The position numbers and the translations under genes are program-made. This document shows, piece after piece, positions 43,884 to 54,779 of a stretch of DNA of 64,000 nucleotides; positions within the stretch are counted from its first letter, which is position 1; the number at the start of each line of letters is the position of its first letter. Origin of the DNA: Craspedostauros australis (lineage: Eukaryota > Bacillariophyta > Bacillariophyceae > Mastogloiales > Achnanthaceae). The notes under the pieces were generated by a model. That model saw only the letters and a list, made by a program, of their open reading frames with translations. It was not told where the DNA came from and ran no database searches. The stretch spans positions 2,356,001-2,420,000 of the forward strand of contig JAMXDE010000005.1 of assembly GCA_026770025.1 (NCBI GenBank). The letters are read 5' to 3'.

Positions 43884-45758
43884 CTACTTCACGGCTTCCT
43901 TGTCTTCCTCCTCGACCCCCTTGGCTGCCTCCTCACTTGCGCCATCCTCTTTTTCAGCTTTCCCTTCCTCTTCACTTGCGCTCTCCTTCTTCTCTTCGTC
44001 GTCTTCCTTGTCTTCCTCCTCGCTCTCTTCCTTCTTTTTGCCCTTCTTCTTCTTTGTCTTCTTGGCACCTGCCTCTTCCTCGCTATCCATCTTTTCAGCT
44101 TCCTCTTCGTCCTCCTCCTTATCAGCTTCCTCTTCTTCTTCTTCTTCTTCCTCCTCACTTTCGCTCTCCACTTTCTTCTTCTTTTTATCCTTCTTCTTTT
44201 TGGCAATTGGCTCTTCCTCCTCACTTTCCTCCTCTTCTTCTTCTTCTTCCTCCTCACTTTCGCTCTCCACTTTCTTCTTCTTCTTTTTATCCTTCTTCTT
44301 TTTGGCAATTGGCTCTTCCTCCTCCTCTTCCTCCTCACCAGCTTCCTCTTCCTCTACTTCCTCACTTTCGCTCTCCACTTTCTTTTTCTTTTTCTTCTTT
44401 TTATCCTTCTTCTTTTTGGCAATTGGCTCTTCCTCCTCACTTTCCTCCTCCACAATGGGCTCTGGCGCCGCGTGCGTCTCCTGCACGTCCGCTGGCTCCG
44501 ACGGCACGTTGTCATAGAGACAGCCAAAATCTTCGACATCGATACCTTCCATCTTGACGTGATAGCAGATGATCTGATCCAACAGCTGCGCGATGCTGGA
44601 TTTGGTGTCCTCCATCACGATGAGTCCGTCGCGGATCGTGGTCTGGGCCACCGCCACCGCGGTTGCCACCGCCTGCGCTGTCGAAGTGTCCAGCGGATAC
44701 AGCTCGCAGCCGCCCAGCGCTTTGCTATCGACTTCGTTGCCTCCGATCGTAAAGACGGCGCATTGTTCGTGAGTTCTGATGTCGGATTGGATGCAGTCCG
44801 CGGCCTTCGCCGAGTTGTCTTGCGCCGTTTGCAGGAGGTAAGCCGGGATGTCCTTGTCGATGATCTGGTCGAAATACTGCATCTGGGCCACCACATCGCC
44901 ATGCAGTCCCAGGACGCTCTCGAAGATGAGACCGTACAGCAAATCCTCGTCGGCGACGAGCGTCTCGACGGTCAGCTCGTAGTCTTCCTCCTTGATGTGA
45001 GCGGAACTCAACGCGCCTGCCTCCTTCAAGCGAACGACCTGTTCGTCGCTGCTCTCCAACTTGGCGGTGGACACTTTCTTGGGCTCGGACAATTCGAGGC
45101 TCGATTGCCACTTGGAGTAGGTCGGAAGGGTGGCATCGACGACGTAGCGGCCTTCGCACATGTCCGTGTGGCACTTGACCTGCGTGCCATGCTCCTCGAC
45201 GCAGCGCTCCGTGGCCGTCTGGATGAGGACGGTGCGGCCGACGGCAACTGCCCAGGCCATGGATCTGAGGAAGGTGAGGATGGACTCCGCGCTGATGCAA
45301 TCCAGCACCACGACCATGAACTTGCGCTGCTTGAACATCGCACACGAGGATTCGAATTCGTCGGTTTTGCCAACATCGAGCTCCTTCAGGAGTTCGCAGT
45401 CACTCAAGCCATCCTGGAGCCCGTAGTCCGAATGGAAGGACATGTACTCTTGGATGACTTGCACAGAGCCAGGCGCGTCATCGCCGAGAGGCGCGGCCAG
45501 GGATGCGTCGTCAAGAGTTTCAGGGAGGTCGCTGTCCATCTTCTCATGCTCCCGTTCGTGCTTCTTGCGCAGCTCGGCAGCCTCTTCGTCTTCGATGGTG
45601 GGGGAGATCAGGTCGACGTCGTATCCCGTGATGTCCTTGACGGGGCGGTGGAAGACCTGTACGATGGCGAAGCCGATCATGGCGTACACCACCAACATGA
45701 ACACCGTGCCTCTGCCATTGTGGCGGCGTTGGCGTTTGTACGGATTTCCCACTTGCAT
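43884..45758 (-). CDS. Membrane-anchored protein with Lys/Glu repeat tail
   Basis: 624 aa. ATG 45758 is chosen; the frame extends six codons upstream to a GTG only. A basic head (YKRQRRHNGRG) precedes one span (about 18-36, TVFMLVVYAMIGFAIVQVF), giving a type II topology with the rest lumenal. Residues about 110-435 form a folded domain of unknown family with about ten Cys (SDCELLKEL, SSCAMFKQRKFMVVVLDCIS, RCVEEH, CHTDMCEGRYVVDATLP). Residues about 445-624 are extremely charged: three tandem units of an EEEPIAKKKKDKKKKK block plus VESESEE, then more Glu/Lys tracts. The unit is repeated almost exactly in DNA (44130-44460). Function is unknown; charged tails of this kind often mediate ionic binding or retention. 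Confidence 0.7.
   Translation of the reverse strand: MQVGNPYKRQRRHNGRGTVFMLVVYAMIGFAIVQVFHRPVKDITGYDVDLISPTIEDEEAAELRKKHEREHEKMDSDLPETLDDASLAAPLGDDAPGSVQVIQEYMSFHSDYGLQDGLSDCELLKELDVGKTDEFESSCAMFKQRKFMVVVLDCISAESILTFLRSMAWAVAVGRTVLIQTATERCVEEHGTQVKCHTDMCEGRYVVDATLPTYSKWQSSLELSEPKKVSTAKLESSDEQVVRLKEAGALSSAHIKEEDYELTVETLVADEDLLYGLIFESVLGLHGDVVAQMQYFDQIIDKDIPAYLLQTAQDNSAKAADCIQSDIRTHEQCAVFTIGGNEVDSKALGGCELYPLDTSTAQAVATAVAVAQTTIRDGLIVMEDTKSSIAQLLDQIICYHVKMEGIDVEDFGCLYDNVPSEPADVQETHAAPEPIVEEESEEEEPIAKKKKDKKKKKKKKVESESEEVEEEEAGEEEEEEEEPIAKKKKDKKKKKKVESESEEEEEEEEEESEEEEPIAKKKKDKKKKKVESESEEEEEEEEEEADKEEDEEEAEKMDSEEEAGAKKTKKKKGKKKEESEEEDKEDDEEKKESASEEEGKAEKEDGASEEAAKGVEEEDKEAVK
44130..44460. repeat. 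Three tandem units encoding Lys/Glu blocks
   Basis: Near-identical copies of roughly 100-120 bp inside the membrane-anchored protein gene, each containing TTGGCAATTGGCTCTTCCTC followed by polypurine/polypyrimidine sequence. The strong strand asymmetry (CTT/TCC on +) makes length change likely. Confidence 0.85.
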
Positions 45759-46352
45759 GCTGTTGAGTGAATGCACGAATATTATATTATATTGTATTCT
45801 GACAGAGCAGAGTGCGTCGAGTGTCTGCTGCTGACGGAGGTCGAATGGATGCGAGGTGTGCTTTCTTGTCTTGTTCTTGCTTCAGCCTGTGTTTGCCGTT
45901 GATCGCGGTCGTGTCTTGGCGGTCATTGTTGCAGCGAACGCGTGCTCGTTGCTCGTGTTGAGGGAGGCAATTTCGCCTTCTTGGCTGCGGGTGGGGGAGA
46001 TCTTTGTGTGGCTTGTCACACCCAAGGACAGCTCAACGGACATTGTGACCCAAGCGATTCACTGGATCCATTCTCACCGCCACACGTCTTGCTTTGTTAC
46101 TGTGCTGTACTGTACTACGGCCTATCATTATACAGGGTACGATGCATTGGTTTCAACACTCGGATGGAGCAGATCATCATACTCTCCTCAACTCTCTACT
46201 CGAATGCGCTCTGCCCTGAAAACAATCAACTTCATATTATAATATAATAGAATACAAAGCAGAGCACATTGTTGCATCCGTGCACGCGCAGCGTCACACT
46301 CTACTTGCATTTGGACTCGCACAGTACTTGCAACTGGCAGAACGATCGATCC
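45759..46352. other. Intergenic, tandem minus-strand genes
   Basis: 594 bp holding the promoter of the Lys/Glu-tail gene and the 3' flank of the PsbP-like gene. Palindromic AT-rich TATTATAATATAATAGAATA lies near 46232-46251. No gene is seen. Confidence 0.55.
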
Positions 46353-46781
46353 TTAGTTCTTCGCTTGCTGCGGAATGGCGACGAAGCTGCTGATCGTCTC
46401 CTCCAGCGCTGGCCCATCGACGCCGTTCGTGAAATCCCTCTCCAAGGCGCTCGCGAACACCGCCATGATGTTGCCATCGCCGGACGTCAGACTGGCCTTG
46501 GCAATGGTTATCCGGAACAGCTGCGAGTACCCCGTCTGCTCCTTCAGCAGCTCCGGCTTTTGCACATCGATCTCGGTCCTGAGGCGGAACGTCAGCTCCT
46601 TGCCGTCGGGGGAGACCTTCACGTCGTCGATGATGTTGCTGTAGGCCTTCTGCGTGTCCGCCTCGCGTCGCAGCACGAGCAATGCGGCGATGGCCTTGGC
46701 GTCACCGATCTCCGGAAACGTCGTCAAACTGCCGGTGGCGCGGATGCCGTTCTCTTCCAACAAGACGCGCGTCGGGAATCT

Positions 46782-46813
<32 letters not shown>

Positions 46814-47401
46814 GTGCGATGCAACAATAAGAGTGGGAACAGCAATCATGTGTGATGTGTTCTTGTGTGAGTTGGCATGGCGTTCGTTGAAACTTAGCAC
46901 ACTGAATCGGAATGGAATAAAATGACACAACACACACAAACACACAAGTGCACCACAACCAATCACGTCGTCGTCACATCCTTTTGCATGCATGCATCAT
47001 TCGCGCACGCACCGTTCCACCGCAATCACTTCCGCCTTCGCCATGTCGCCGGCCGTGAAGATGCTGGCTCCGCGGCGTCCCTTGCCCGTCTTGGCATCGG
47101 GAAGATCTCCCTTCTGCGTGCGTCGCAGGGTGTAGAAGGATTTCGGCACCTGCAACGCGAACAGACCCTGCGGATCCACGAAACGTTTCATCTCCATGCC
47201 TGCTGCAGCATCGACCGCGGCGAATGCAGGTGGCGCGAGACCAGCGATGGAAGGGATGATGAGGGATTGCAGCCATCGTCGTCGATCGCAGGCCGCGTTC
47301 AATTCGGTTCCCTGTGGTTGGTGTCTTGGTGTTGGCTGGAACGCCGTCACCAGCGACGACAGCACGAGGATGGACACCAACGTTGATGCGATTGACTTCA
47401 T
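46353..47401 (-). CDS. PsbP-domain thylakoid lumen protein
   Basis: Exons 47401-47013 and 46779-46353 give 271 aa. The join makes CGA (AVER|FPTRVLL). The N-terminus is a signal peptide (SIASTLVSILVLSSLVTA) with Phe at the predicted cleavage site, as required for import into secondary plastids of red origin. A plastid transit segment follows, then a twin-arginine lumen signal (DRRRWLQSLIIPSIAG, ending AFA). The mature part matches the PsbP family: FVDPQGLFALQVPKSFYTLRR, DAKAIAALLVLR, then FRLRTEIDV. PsbP stabilises the oxygen-evolving complex of photosystem II, but PsbP-like members also act in photosystem assembly, and I cannot separate them here. The intron (46780-47012) ends in a run of 30 C followed directly by AG. 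Confidence 0.85.
46782..46811. repeat. G30 homopolymer (C30 on the coding strand) forming a 3' splice site tract
   Basis: Thirty consecutive G on the + strand. On the minus strand they form C30-AG directly before exon 2 of the PsbP-like gene. Confidence 0.9.
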
Positions 47402-48403
47402 TTTGGGTGTGGCAGTGACTTGTGGATTGTGGATTGCTGAAGTCCACACCGAAACCGATACGGTTGCGACCGACGTCCAGCGGATGACGGCGTCTTCGTC
47501 ATGGTCGATCCTTCCGCTTTCTGTGCGTGTGTGTTGTTCGTTCTGACGTACCCAAACTTCAACGAGGATCCGGTCCCACAGCAACAATGTGTTCGTGATT
47601 CAGCAGATCATCGTTTGATTTACGACTCAACGGAATAACTTGTATCTTTCCACACCGCAAAAGCGGAACGCGAGAAGAAACTCAAGCGTTCTCTTTTCCA
47701 AACCCGAACCAACACGCTTCACGAAGATTTTTGCAAATTTGCGCAAAAACCTCACACACAAGCACAACAAGCAACAAACGAAGAAGGAAGAAAGGAAGAA
47801 AGGAAGGAACAAAGCAACTCACCAAGAACTGAGGATACTCACGTGAGGAGCTCGTGCCGCAGACGATGTGAGAGGCAATCGAATCCAACGAGGTTGTGAC
47901 ACAACGCATCATTCCAACAGTGTCCGCATCAAGATTCCTGCGAGCGTCACAGTCGTGTGCCACCCGGATCCACATTCACATCCACTGACAATCGAAGACG
48001 GTGTCCGTCAGTATAGTGCCATTCATACTATACTCCCGCGTATCCTTACACACAGTAAGTCAGAATCTTGCCAGATTGTGAATGTGGGCCGTGACGTCTC
48101 AGTGCTGGGATACGCACATCGTGCAACATGGAGAAGAACGGAGCCGAAGTGCTTCGTCATGGATGGCGACCTCCTCGCTGATCGTTTCCGAGATGATGAG
48201 ACGCAAGTATTGGGCGCCTCAACCGCTCACCTCTTTCAGAAAGGATTGCCACTGATTGCCGTTCTTCCTTTCCCTCACTTCGTTGCCTCCTCTTGCTGCG
48301 TGTTCCTTCCAAACACCACATTCACGCACGGAACGTCCATGCGCAGATCATCCGTACCCACGAGCAATAGCACGCGCACTACTACAACAATCTTGTATCC
48401 ACG
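47402..48403. other. Divergent promoter region
   Basis: 1.0 kb between the PsbP-like gene (-) and the ankyrin-BTB gene (+). It should contain both promoters. An A/G-rich stretch (GAAGGAAGAAAGGAAG, about 47780-47805) is present. No gene is seen. Confidence 0.55.
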
Positions 48404-50101
48404 ATGTCATTCCTGCGTCGATCGATGTATGCGTGGACTCGTTCCTCCTTTGCGCACCACACAGGGATGCGTGCGAGCACACAGCGGGCATGGCCCAGCC
48501 GCGCAGGTGGACTGACGTGCCGAAATCCGCAACTTCCAAACGCAACATTCGCCACGATGTCGCGGATAACCAACGGAGGGGTGCTGGACGCAGCTGGCAC
48601 AGGAGATCTGAACACCATCAGCATGTGGGAGCAGCAGAATCCGAAGGTCTCCATCAGCAGCATCAAGGATCGTCAGCAGAACACGGTGTTACATCTCGCG
48701 TGCTCGGAGGGGCGCTTGGGCGTGGTCAAGTACCTCGTGGGATCTTGCAAGGCAAACGTCAACGCACGGAACAATGCGGGCTTCACCCCGCTGCACCAAG
48801 CATGCAGCTTGGGCCATTTCGCGATCGTCAAATACCTGACGGAATCATCCAAGGCGGATGTCAACATCCGCAACAGCGACGGCCACACGGCCCTCCACTT
48901 CGCCTCCTCGGACGGCCATTACGGCATCGTCCAGTACCTCATCGAATCTTGCAACACGAACGTCAACGCTCAAGATCTAGGTGGCGCTACCTCGTTGCAT
49001 CTTGCGTGCCAATACAACCACTTTGACATTGCGAGATATCTGGTGGAGTCGGGCCACGCGAACGTCAACGTTCAGGACGCCGATGGCAACACGCCGCTCC
49101 ACAGCGTCTGCTCGGAGGCCAACGTGGAGATGGTGAAGTTCCTGCTGGGATCGTCATCGACAGACGTCACGATTCAGAACAAGTATGGTCAGACTCCGTG
49201 GGAGTTTGCGAAGGCAGAGGAATGCGATGAAGTCGCCAGATATTTCTCGATTCATCTCCAGACCCTGCTGGCGCAAAATCACCACGGCCTGAAGAGCAAT
49301 GCCGACATCTTCAACGACTTCTTGGAGACGAGGCAGACCAACATCAACCGTGATCGACTCAAGGCCCTCGAAAGCAAGATGATGTCGGATGTGATCTTCT
49401 TGGTCGGTACAGGTGCGTCACAGCGGTCGATCGAGGCAAACGGCGCCATCATGCTGGCGACCGTCCCATCCATCAAGGCCATGATTCTTTCTGCCATCAG
49501 CGACGAGGAGGCAGCAGGATCTTCGCTTCACGACACGGACCGCACAACCATTGCGCTTCCGCATTTCGATCCGTCGCATGTCGAATGCGTACTCAAGTAC
49601 ATCTACGCCGGCGATGCGTCATTCATCCACAACAGCACCATCGCTCAGCAGGGCGACCTTCAGCAGCTCTTGGTCGTGGCGGACCATTTTGGAGTTTGGA
49701 AACTGAAGCTGATCATCGAAGCGCTCCTGACGACTCAGTATCTGTCGAAGGACGTCCTGGTGGAAACGTTGCTCTTTGCCGATGCGCACGGTTGCCTTTT
49801 GCTGAAAGATGCGGCCGTCCGCCTCGCGTCGAAGGACGTGGCTGCGTTGATGGATCATCCGCGCTTCAGCGAGCTGTTTGGGCATGCGGAGTTGATGGAG
49901 GAGATCACTCGTCATCGGCAAGGCGAAGCACCAAACGACGGCATCGATGATGAGTTTTCCGAAATGTCGATGATGAGCTTGTACAAAATGGTAGATGAGC
50001 ATTCAGGCGTCGGTGTGGACTCGTACATGGATCGCCCCTCGTTGCTGCGATTCATTCGTTCGACCATGTCGGAAAGCACCGTGAAAGAGGCATGGAGCTG
50101 A
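48404..50101 (+). CDS. Ankyrin-repeat BTB/POZ protein
   Basis: 565 aa from ATG 48404, or 514 aa if translation starts at ATG 48557 (MSRITNGG); the first 51 residues are basic and low complexity. Six ankyrin repeats lie at about 70-300, with a very regular unit such as NAGFTPLHQACSLGHFAIV and NSDGHTALHFASSDGHYGIV. After a linker, a BTB/POZ domain spans about 330-450 (SDVIFLVGTG, SIKAMILSAI, VECVLKYIYAGD, LLVVADHFGVWKLKLIIEA), with a BACK-like helical part to about 510. Proteins with this layout commonly serve as substrate adaptors for Cullin-3 ubiquitin ligases; that role is inferred. No intron is needed. The broken ankyrin gene at 14770-15700 is a probable relative. Confidence 0.88.
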   Translation: MSFLRRSMYAWTRSSFAHHTGMRASTQRAWPSRAGGLTCRNPQLPNATFATMSRITNGGVLDAAGTGDLNTISMWEQQNPKVSISSIKDRQQNTVLHLACSEGRLGVVKYLVGSCKANVNARNNAGFTPLHQACSLGHFAIVKYLTESSKADVNIRNSDGHTALHFASSDGHYGIVQYLIESCNTNVNAQDLGGATSLHLACQYNHFDIARYLVESGHANVNVQDADGNTPLHSVCSEANVEMVKFLLGSSSTDVTIQNKYGQTPWEFAKAEECDEVARYFSIHLQTLLAQNHHGLKSNADIFNDFLETRQTNINRDRLKALESKMMSDVIFLVGTGASQRSIEANGAIMLATVPSIKAMILSAISDEEAAGSSLHDTDRTTIALPHFDPSHVECVLKYIYAGDASFIHNSTIAQQGDLQQLLVVADHFGVWKLKLIIEALLTTQYLSKDVLVETLLFADAHGCLLLKDAAVRLASKDVAALMDHPRFSELFGHAELMEEITRHRQGEAPNDGIDDEFSEMSMMSLYKMVDEHSGVGVDSYMDRPSLLRFIRSTMSESTVKEAWS

Positions 50102-52132
50102 TGTACGAGTATGATGTTACATGGCTCTCCGTGGTTGTGGCAGTGTTGCAGGGGCGCACGCGCGGAAGGTTTCGATGTGTGGTGATGTCAACGGAATGGC
50201 AGGAGGTGAAGATCACAAAGTCGGCGACACGAAAGCAGACCACCTACTCTTCGCAGAGCAGAGTACAAATAGTATTGGTCTAAAAGTACAAGTGTAGGCA
50301 TGGCACACTACATAAAATGCTTTACTTGTTGGAAAGCGTGGCATGTGTAACACAGAATTGCAGAATACAAGGGAATGTCAGGTTCACTCCATCATGTAAT
50401 ACTTACGATCACCACATGCAGCATTTCAGGCACACTGCCCGAGCAGGAACGTGACGAAAAGACAGGTGACACACGGATCTTTGGTGGAAGAGCGACTTCT
50501 GCTGGTGTCCTTGTATCCGTGTCGCGAATGATAGCCCAGCGCGGCCCACTGCTTCTGCTGAGCGTGATCTGAACCTTCGCGCTCTGAATTGCTGTGGTCT
50601 CTTGGCGTCCTGGTGCGACCATGTACCGAAACACTGAGTCAGGAAGTCCTCGTGCTCGTGAATGCATCTGATTTCTTCTGTAGATCATGTGCCGTCTGTG
50701 GGTATGAAAACGAAGGATGATGTGGATTTTGATGCAACTCGAACGCTTCCATCGCCAAGGTGTTGTCGTCTCCTCAACGCTGCCCAAGAAAAGTGACCTT
50801 GGCCAACCTTCGCCTGATCCTTGGCAGCGGCAACCACCGAACTCGCGTCTCCAGTCCTTGTGCGTGTTCGCGCCTTTTTGGGCCCGAGCAATCCTCCGCT
50901 CGGACACGCGTGTCGTCATACCAAAGAATGGCTCGCTTCAGCTCTTTGTGTCAGGGGGCGTTGCCGGAAACACGACGAGGTGGGTTGATAGAGTTGCCCT
51001 TATTCTCTGTCTCTCTGGAGGATGTCATTATTCGAAAGTTCACTATTGGTAGAGAGTGTAGCAGAGTCAGAGTACACGTATTCGTATCTGGAGGTGCAAA
51101 CGGCAGTTGCGTAGGTTCGTGATCTGGGTACAGTGCCTCCCTTTCGCTCTGTACACTGTCGCTCGGTGGCTCCGTGGAATCCTTCAAGGTTGAGTGCGAG
51201 ACACCAGTTGCCTAGTGTCTCTTCTTGATGTTCTGCCTTGTTCGCTTCCACAAACATCGCCTGGACAGCGTTGCAAAGCGCCTTTGTGGACAAGGACGTC
51301 GTTGCCACCTTCAAGTCGAGGTCTTTTGCCCCTTCGCACCATTGACAAACTCCATAGAAAGGTGACTCGAGCAGGCTTGGTGATTCATGTGGAAGACCAT
51401 GCTCAAAATGTCTGTCCACTCTGAATTGCCCAACAGCGTACGAGTTACCAATACTCGCAGAGCGCTGGTACGTGGCACGAGAACTCGTTCGGAAGCAGAG
51501 ACAAGAGCGGAGGAATTCCTGAGCAAAAAAGGGATGACTTCACGAGTACGCGCACGATCTTGTTCTTCTTCCATGAAGGTTGCTGTTTTCGTCTGCGGGT
51601 GTCACCATCTCCAGTCCTCGGTTCTGTCGCCCATTCGTTGCTTGGTTTCTTTTGCATTCGATGGGAGGCGGGAGGAGCGCCCACAGCCTGGTGAAGGCGT
51701 GTGAGTTGCTTTGCGTGGAGACCTTGCGCTATACTCGCAGGTCCATAGCGTGTCGCGTGTATTCATCGTGCGGAGCTTTGAACGTGTTCTCGCATCATCG
51801 CCCATCGCCCATCGCCCATCAGCCGTCACGACAGGAACAGCAAGTCTACTCGCTTCACAGCGGCAGTGTTGACCATGTCCACCTCCCGCCGCGCGCCCCA
51901 TTCCCAACTGTTCTTTAGCCTCATCACGACCAAGGTCAAGACTGTCCATCACCAGACAGAATTCGTCAGCCTTGCGGCCACCTCCAATCGGAAACCAAGC
52001 GCCGCTCCAGTCATGGCTGTTTTGCGAAAGCTGGTAAGGTAAAATGTCTCGCCTGTGATTTGCAGTGGTGGCGGTGATGTCAGACGACCTGACCTTACTC
52101 CCTAAGGCGAATCGGGGTTCCTTTGGACCCGT
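50102..52132. other. 2-kb gene-poor region left of the transposon
   Basis: No recognised gene. On the minus strand, about 51000-51419 encodes a protein-like stretch (KALCNAVQAMFVEANKAEHQ), and 51602-52456 is a long frame that crosses the left inverted repeat. Neither has a family I know. Both could be decayed mobile-element coding sequence. Confidence 0.45.
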
Positions 52133-52164
52133 GGGAACCGCGGTAAAGACCATATAATGGTCGG
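52133..52164 (+). repeat. Left terminal inverted repeat core
   Basis: It pairs with 58453-58484 (31/32). It contains the small palindrome GACCATATAATGGTC. Weak similarity, mostly transitions, seems to continue outward for some tens of bases. Confidence 0.75.
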
Positions 52165-53100
52165 ATTTTGCTTTGCTCACGCTTGAGGCGTGTTGTACGG
52201 TTTTGGGATCTGTCGAGTCAAGCACTAATGGGATTACTAGAGCACGCCTTTCCCGTGTCAACATGACGTTGCGCTTATTTACGTACGTGCTCGACATGTC
52301 CTGCACTGTGTGCCAATGCCAATGACGTCCGCTTCGCGCTCGTTCCACCCCTGTCGTGTCTGTTCCAAGACATGCCAATTTCCAGACCCACGACATCGCA
52401 GCGCTGTCTTCTTGCCAATATGGCAGTCCCGTACGACAGCCTCGCTTTCCGCACAAATCTTGATTCGCAACAGCCGTTTGCGTTCTTCCGCTTCCTGCTC
52501 GTGGGGCTCCTGTTCACACCACGTTTGATTCAGGCGAAGGGCTCCCAACAATATGCGCCATACCTCGTGCTCCAGAGACTCATTGGCTTTGATTCGCCAA
52601 CTGCAGAACTCAACACGAGAAAAGGTCACATTCTCTTTGTTCGTGCCTGCCTCAGCGTCGCATGACTCCCCAATGTTCCTCGCGATGTTGACCGCATTCT
52701 TTGCTGATGACCCATGGCGCTGGCACGCCAACCGTTGTGGACAGTGGTGGCGACCACGAACCCGTCCCTCCGCTCTACGTCGTTGTGGTTGGGTGGCCAA
52801 CATGCCTTTCTGATGTTGCCCTTCGTTTGTCCATGACGTAAACCGGGACTCTCTTGGGCAAGCGTTGGTGTCTCCTCGTCTCCTTCGTCCTCCTGGACTG
52901 GCTATTCAGTGCGTCCCACAAGCAACCACAACAAGGTAGTCCTTCAAACCTCCAACAGCAAAACATAGCACTAAATTGACTACCCCGTTATCAGGACACC
53001 CTAACGAAACTCACTCAAACAGGCAAGGGGGGCATGTGGGATGAACCTTTTGTGCTTGCTAAAGTTGGGCTATTTGTTACTACTAAGTGGGACGGGCTAA
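52165..53100. other. Transposon interior, left subterminal region
   Basis: 936 bp between the inverted repeat and the transposase stop. A minus-strand frame (52279-52803, 174 codons) is protein-like in part but has no known domain. No tandem repeat is visible. Confidence 0.45.
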
Positions 53101-54257
53101 TTAGTGTGTCTGCTGTTCATCTGCTTGGGCGATGGCACGTTCGCGTGCTTCTTGCATCGCGACAACCACGTCAAACGAGGGGAAACCGTTGCTCAATTCA
53201 ATTTGGGTGAGGATGGCAACCGCGTTGAATGCAAGGCGATGCTTGTCGACGTGGTGCCGCCACTTCAGGTGCATGCATTGCCAGTGCTTGATTCGCCTGT
53301 TGACCGTTTCGTGGCGGCACCGCATGATGCCATCCGCGCGAAAAGTTGGGGGAAACACACAAGGGTCCCCACGGTATCCGGCATCTGCGACGACGACTTC
53401 GTGTTGCACTAATTTCGGCTTCAGGCCCAGGCGGAAGATCGAAAGATCGTTCAACAGACCACACGGGAAAGGCCCATTCGCCCAAACAATCTCGCCAGTA
53501 GAAATCGCAACAGCCAACTCGTAACGCAAACCGGCAGCGCGAAATTTGAACGAGTACCACTTCTTGTCAAACGGTTTCGGTTCGGTGATTCGCATGTCGG
53601 TCCCGTCAACAGTGACAAGAGCTTTTGCGTTGTGACTTGCGCCAACGAAACGACGGTTCCAGACGATCTGTCAATTGGAGCGGTACCAGGAAAAAGAACA
53701 TGTGTGAGTGAATGGAGTGAAAATAATTTAGTGTCGTAGTTCGGGTGTGCGAATTTATTAGTACTTACAATGCGGTCCTTAACGGTTTCAACGGCTGCCA
53801 TCATCAGCCACATCCACTTGCGAAGTGTCTTCGCGGAACACTTGCACACTGCAGCGAGCGCAGTCTCAGACACGTACAGATGAAGAAACGCGCACGTCCA
53901 AAGGAGATGTTTGGGTTTGGCCCCGCGCGGGAGAGCTCGAGCGCCTACGAGCTCGTTCCACAAGATGTGCACGATGTCAGGATGCGTTCCGAACACAGAC
54001 GCGAACTGTCGCAACGATTCCACGGAAAGATCGTTCGCAAGCATGCCCCTTGGGCGAGACCCAATCAGTCCGAACCCCAAAACAGCGAAAGTTCCGCGTG
54101 GGAGTAACATGGTTTGTGTTCTTGCGAATTTGTGAGCTCTTTGTTCCTCTTCAAATATCAAAATGAGGCGAAAACCAACAATGTCAAAAAGTAGCCGTTG
54201 TAATAGTAGAAATAGCGCGCAAGCAAACTGCAACTTGGTAAGAGGAGGAAACAGCAT
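53101..54257 (-). CDS. HARBI1-like DDE transposase
   Basis: Exons 54257-53769 and 53667-53101 (donor ATT|GTAAGT, acceptor TTGACAG, 101-bp intron) encode 351 aa without a stop or frameshift. The N-terminal half has helix-turn-helix-like text (ETALAAVCKCSAKTLRKWMW). The catalytic domain supplies the DDE triad: TVDGTDMRI (first Asp), VVVADAGYRGD (second Asp) and RHETVNRRIKHW (Glu), with FKFRAAGLRYELAVA between. That order and spacing are those of DDE_4/HARBI1-type transposases, which cut and paste elements with short inverted repeats. ATG 54257 opens the frame; ATG at codon 50 (MLLPRGTF) would give 302 aa and may be the real start, since the first 49 residues are hydrophobic and atypical. The intact frame means the element could be active. 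Confidence 0.85.
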
Positions 54258-54779
54258 TTCTCCGTGAACTCTGCGTGACTCCTGGTAGGCCAGTTGTTGT
54301 CTCCTTTTGCCGTTGGGGAGCTGCTCTCATGATGCGCTACCCAGGGCGCAAGACAGCAGAGAACGCAATAAACGCGTACTATTGTCCCACGACGCCGCTG
54401 TCAAGGCGCTTCATCGTGTCCAAGATGCCAGAAACGACAGAATTCAACGGACCAATACGTCAGATTCTATTCTTCGTCGCTGAATATTGTTATGATCCCT
54501 GCGTCTTCATGACAGCATGGGGGCTGTCATGGACGAACGAGTGCGCTGTGCCCTTTGTACGCGTTTGCAAGCAAGGCACGCTGCGGAGGGCGGAGAAACG
54601 ATGTTTCGAGCAGGAGTCATCCTCTGTGAAGTCTCATCCTTGCCAACACAGTACTGCATTCTACTACTACTCCATTCCCGAGTGGACTTCCACACAGTCA
54701 GAAGATAATTGATCACCAGTCATGATTACGCTAAACCGAACCTCGCAACGCATTTGAAATCCTGCCCGATGTCGGGACT

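Noticed and set aside
44472-45770. 432-codon plus frame opposite the Lys/Glu-tail protein
   Set aside because: Antisense shadow; the minus frame has a membrane span, Cys pattern and repeat structure.
54275-54712. 145-codon frame between transposase start and repeats
   Set aside because: No domain, begins inside the transposase promoter, and no matching splice sites.
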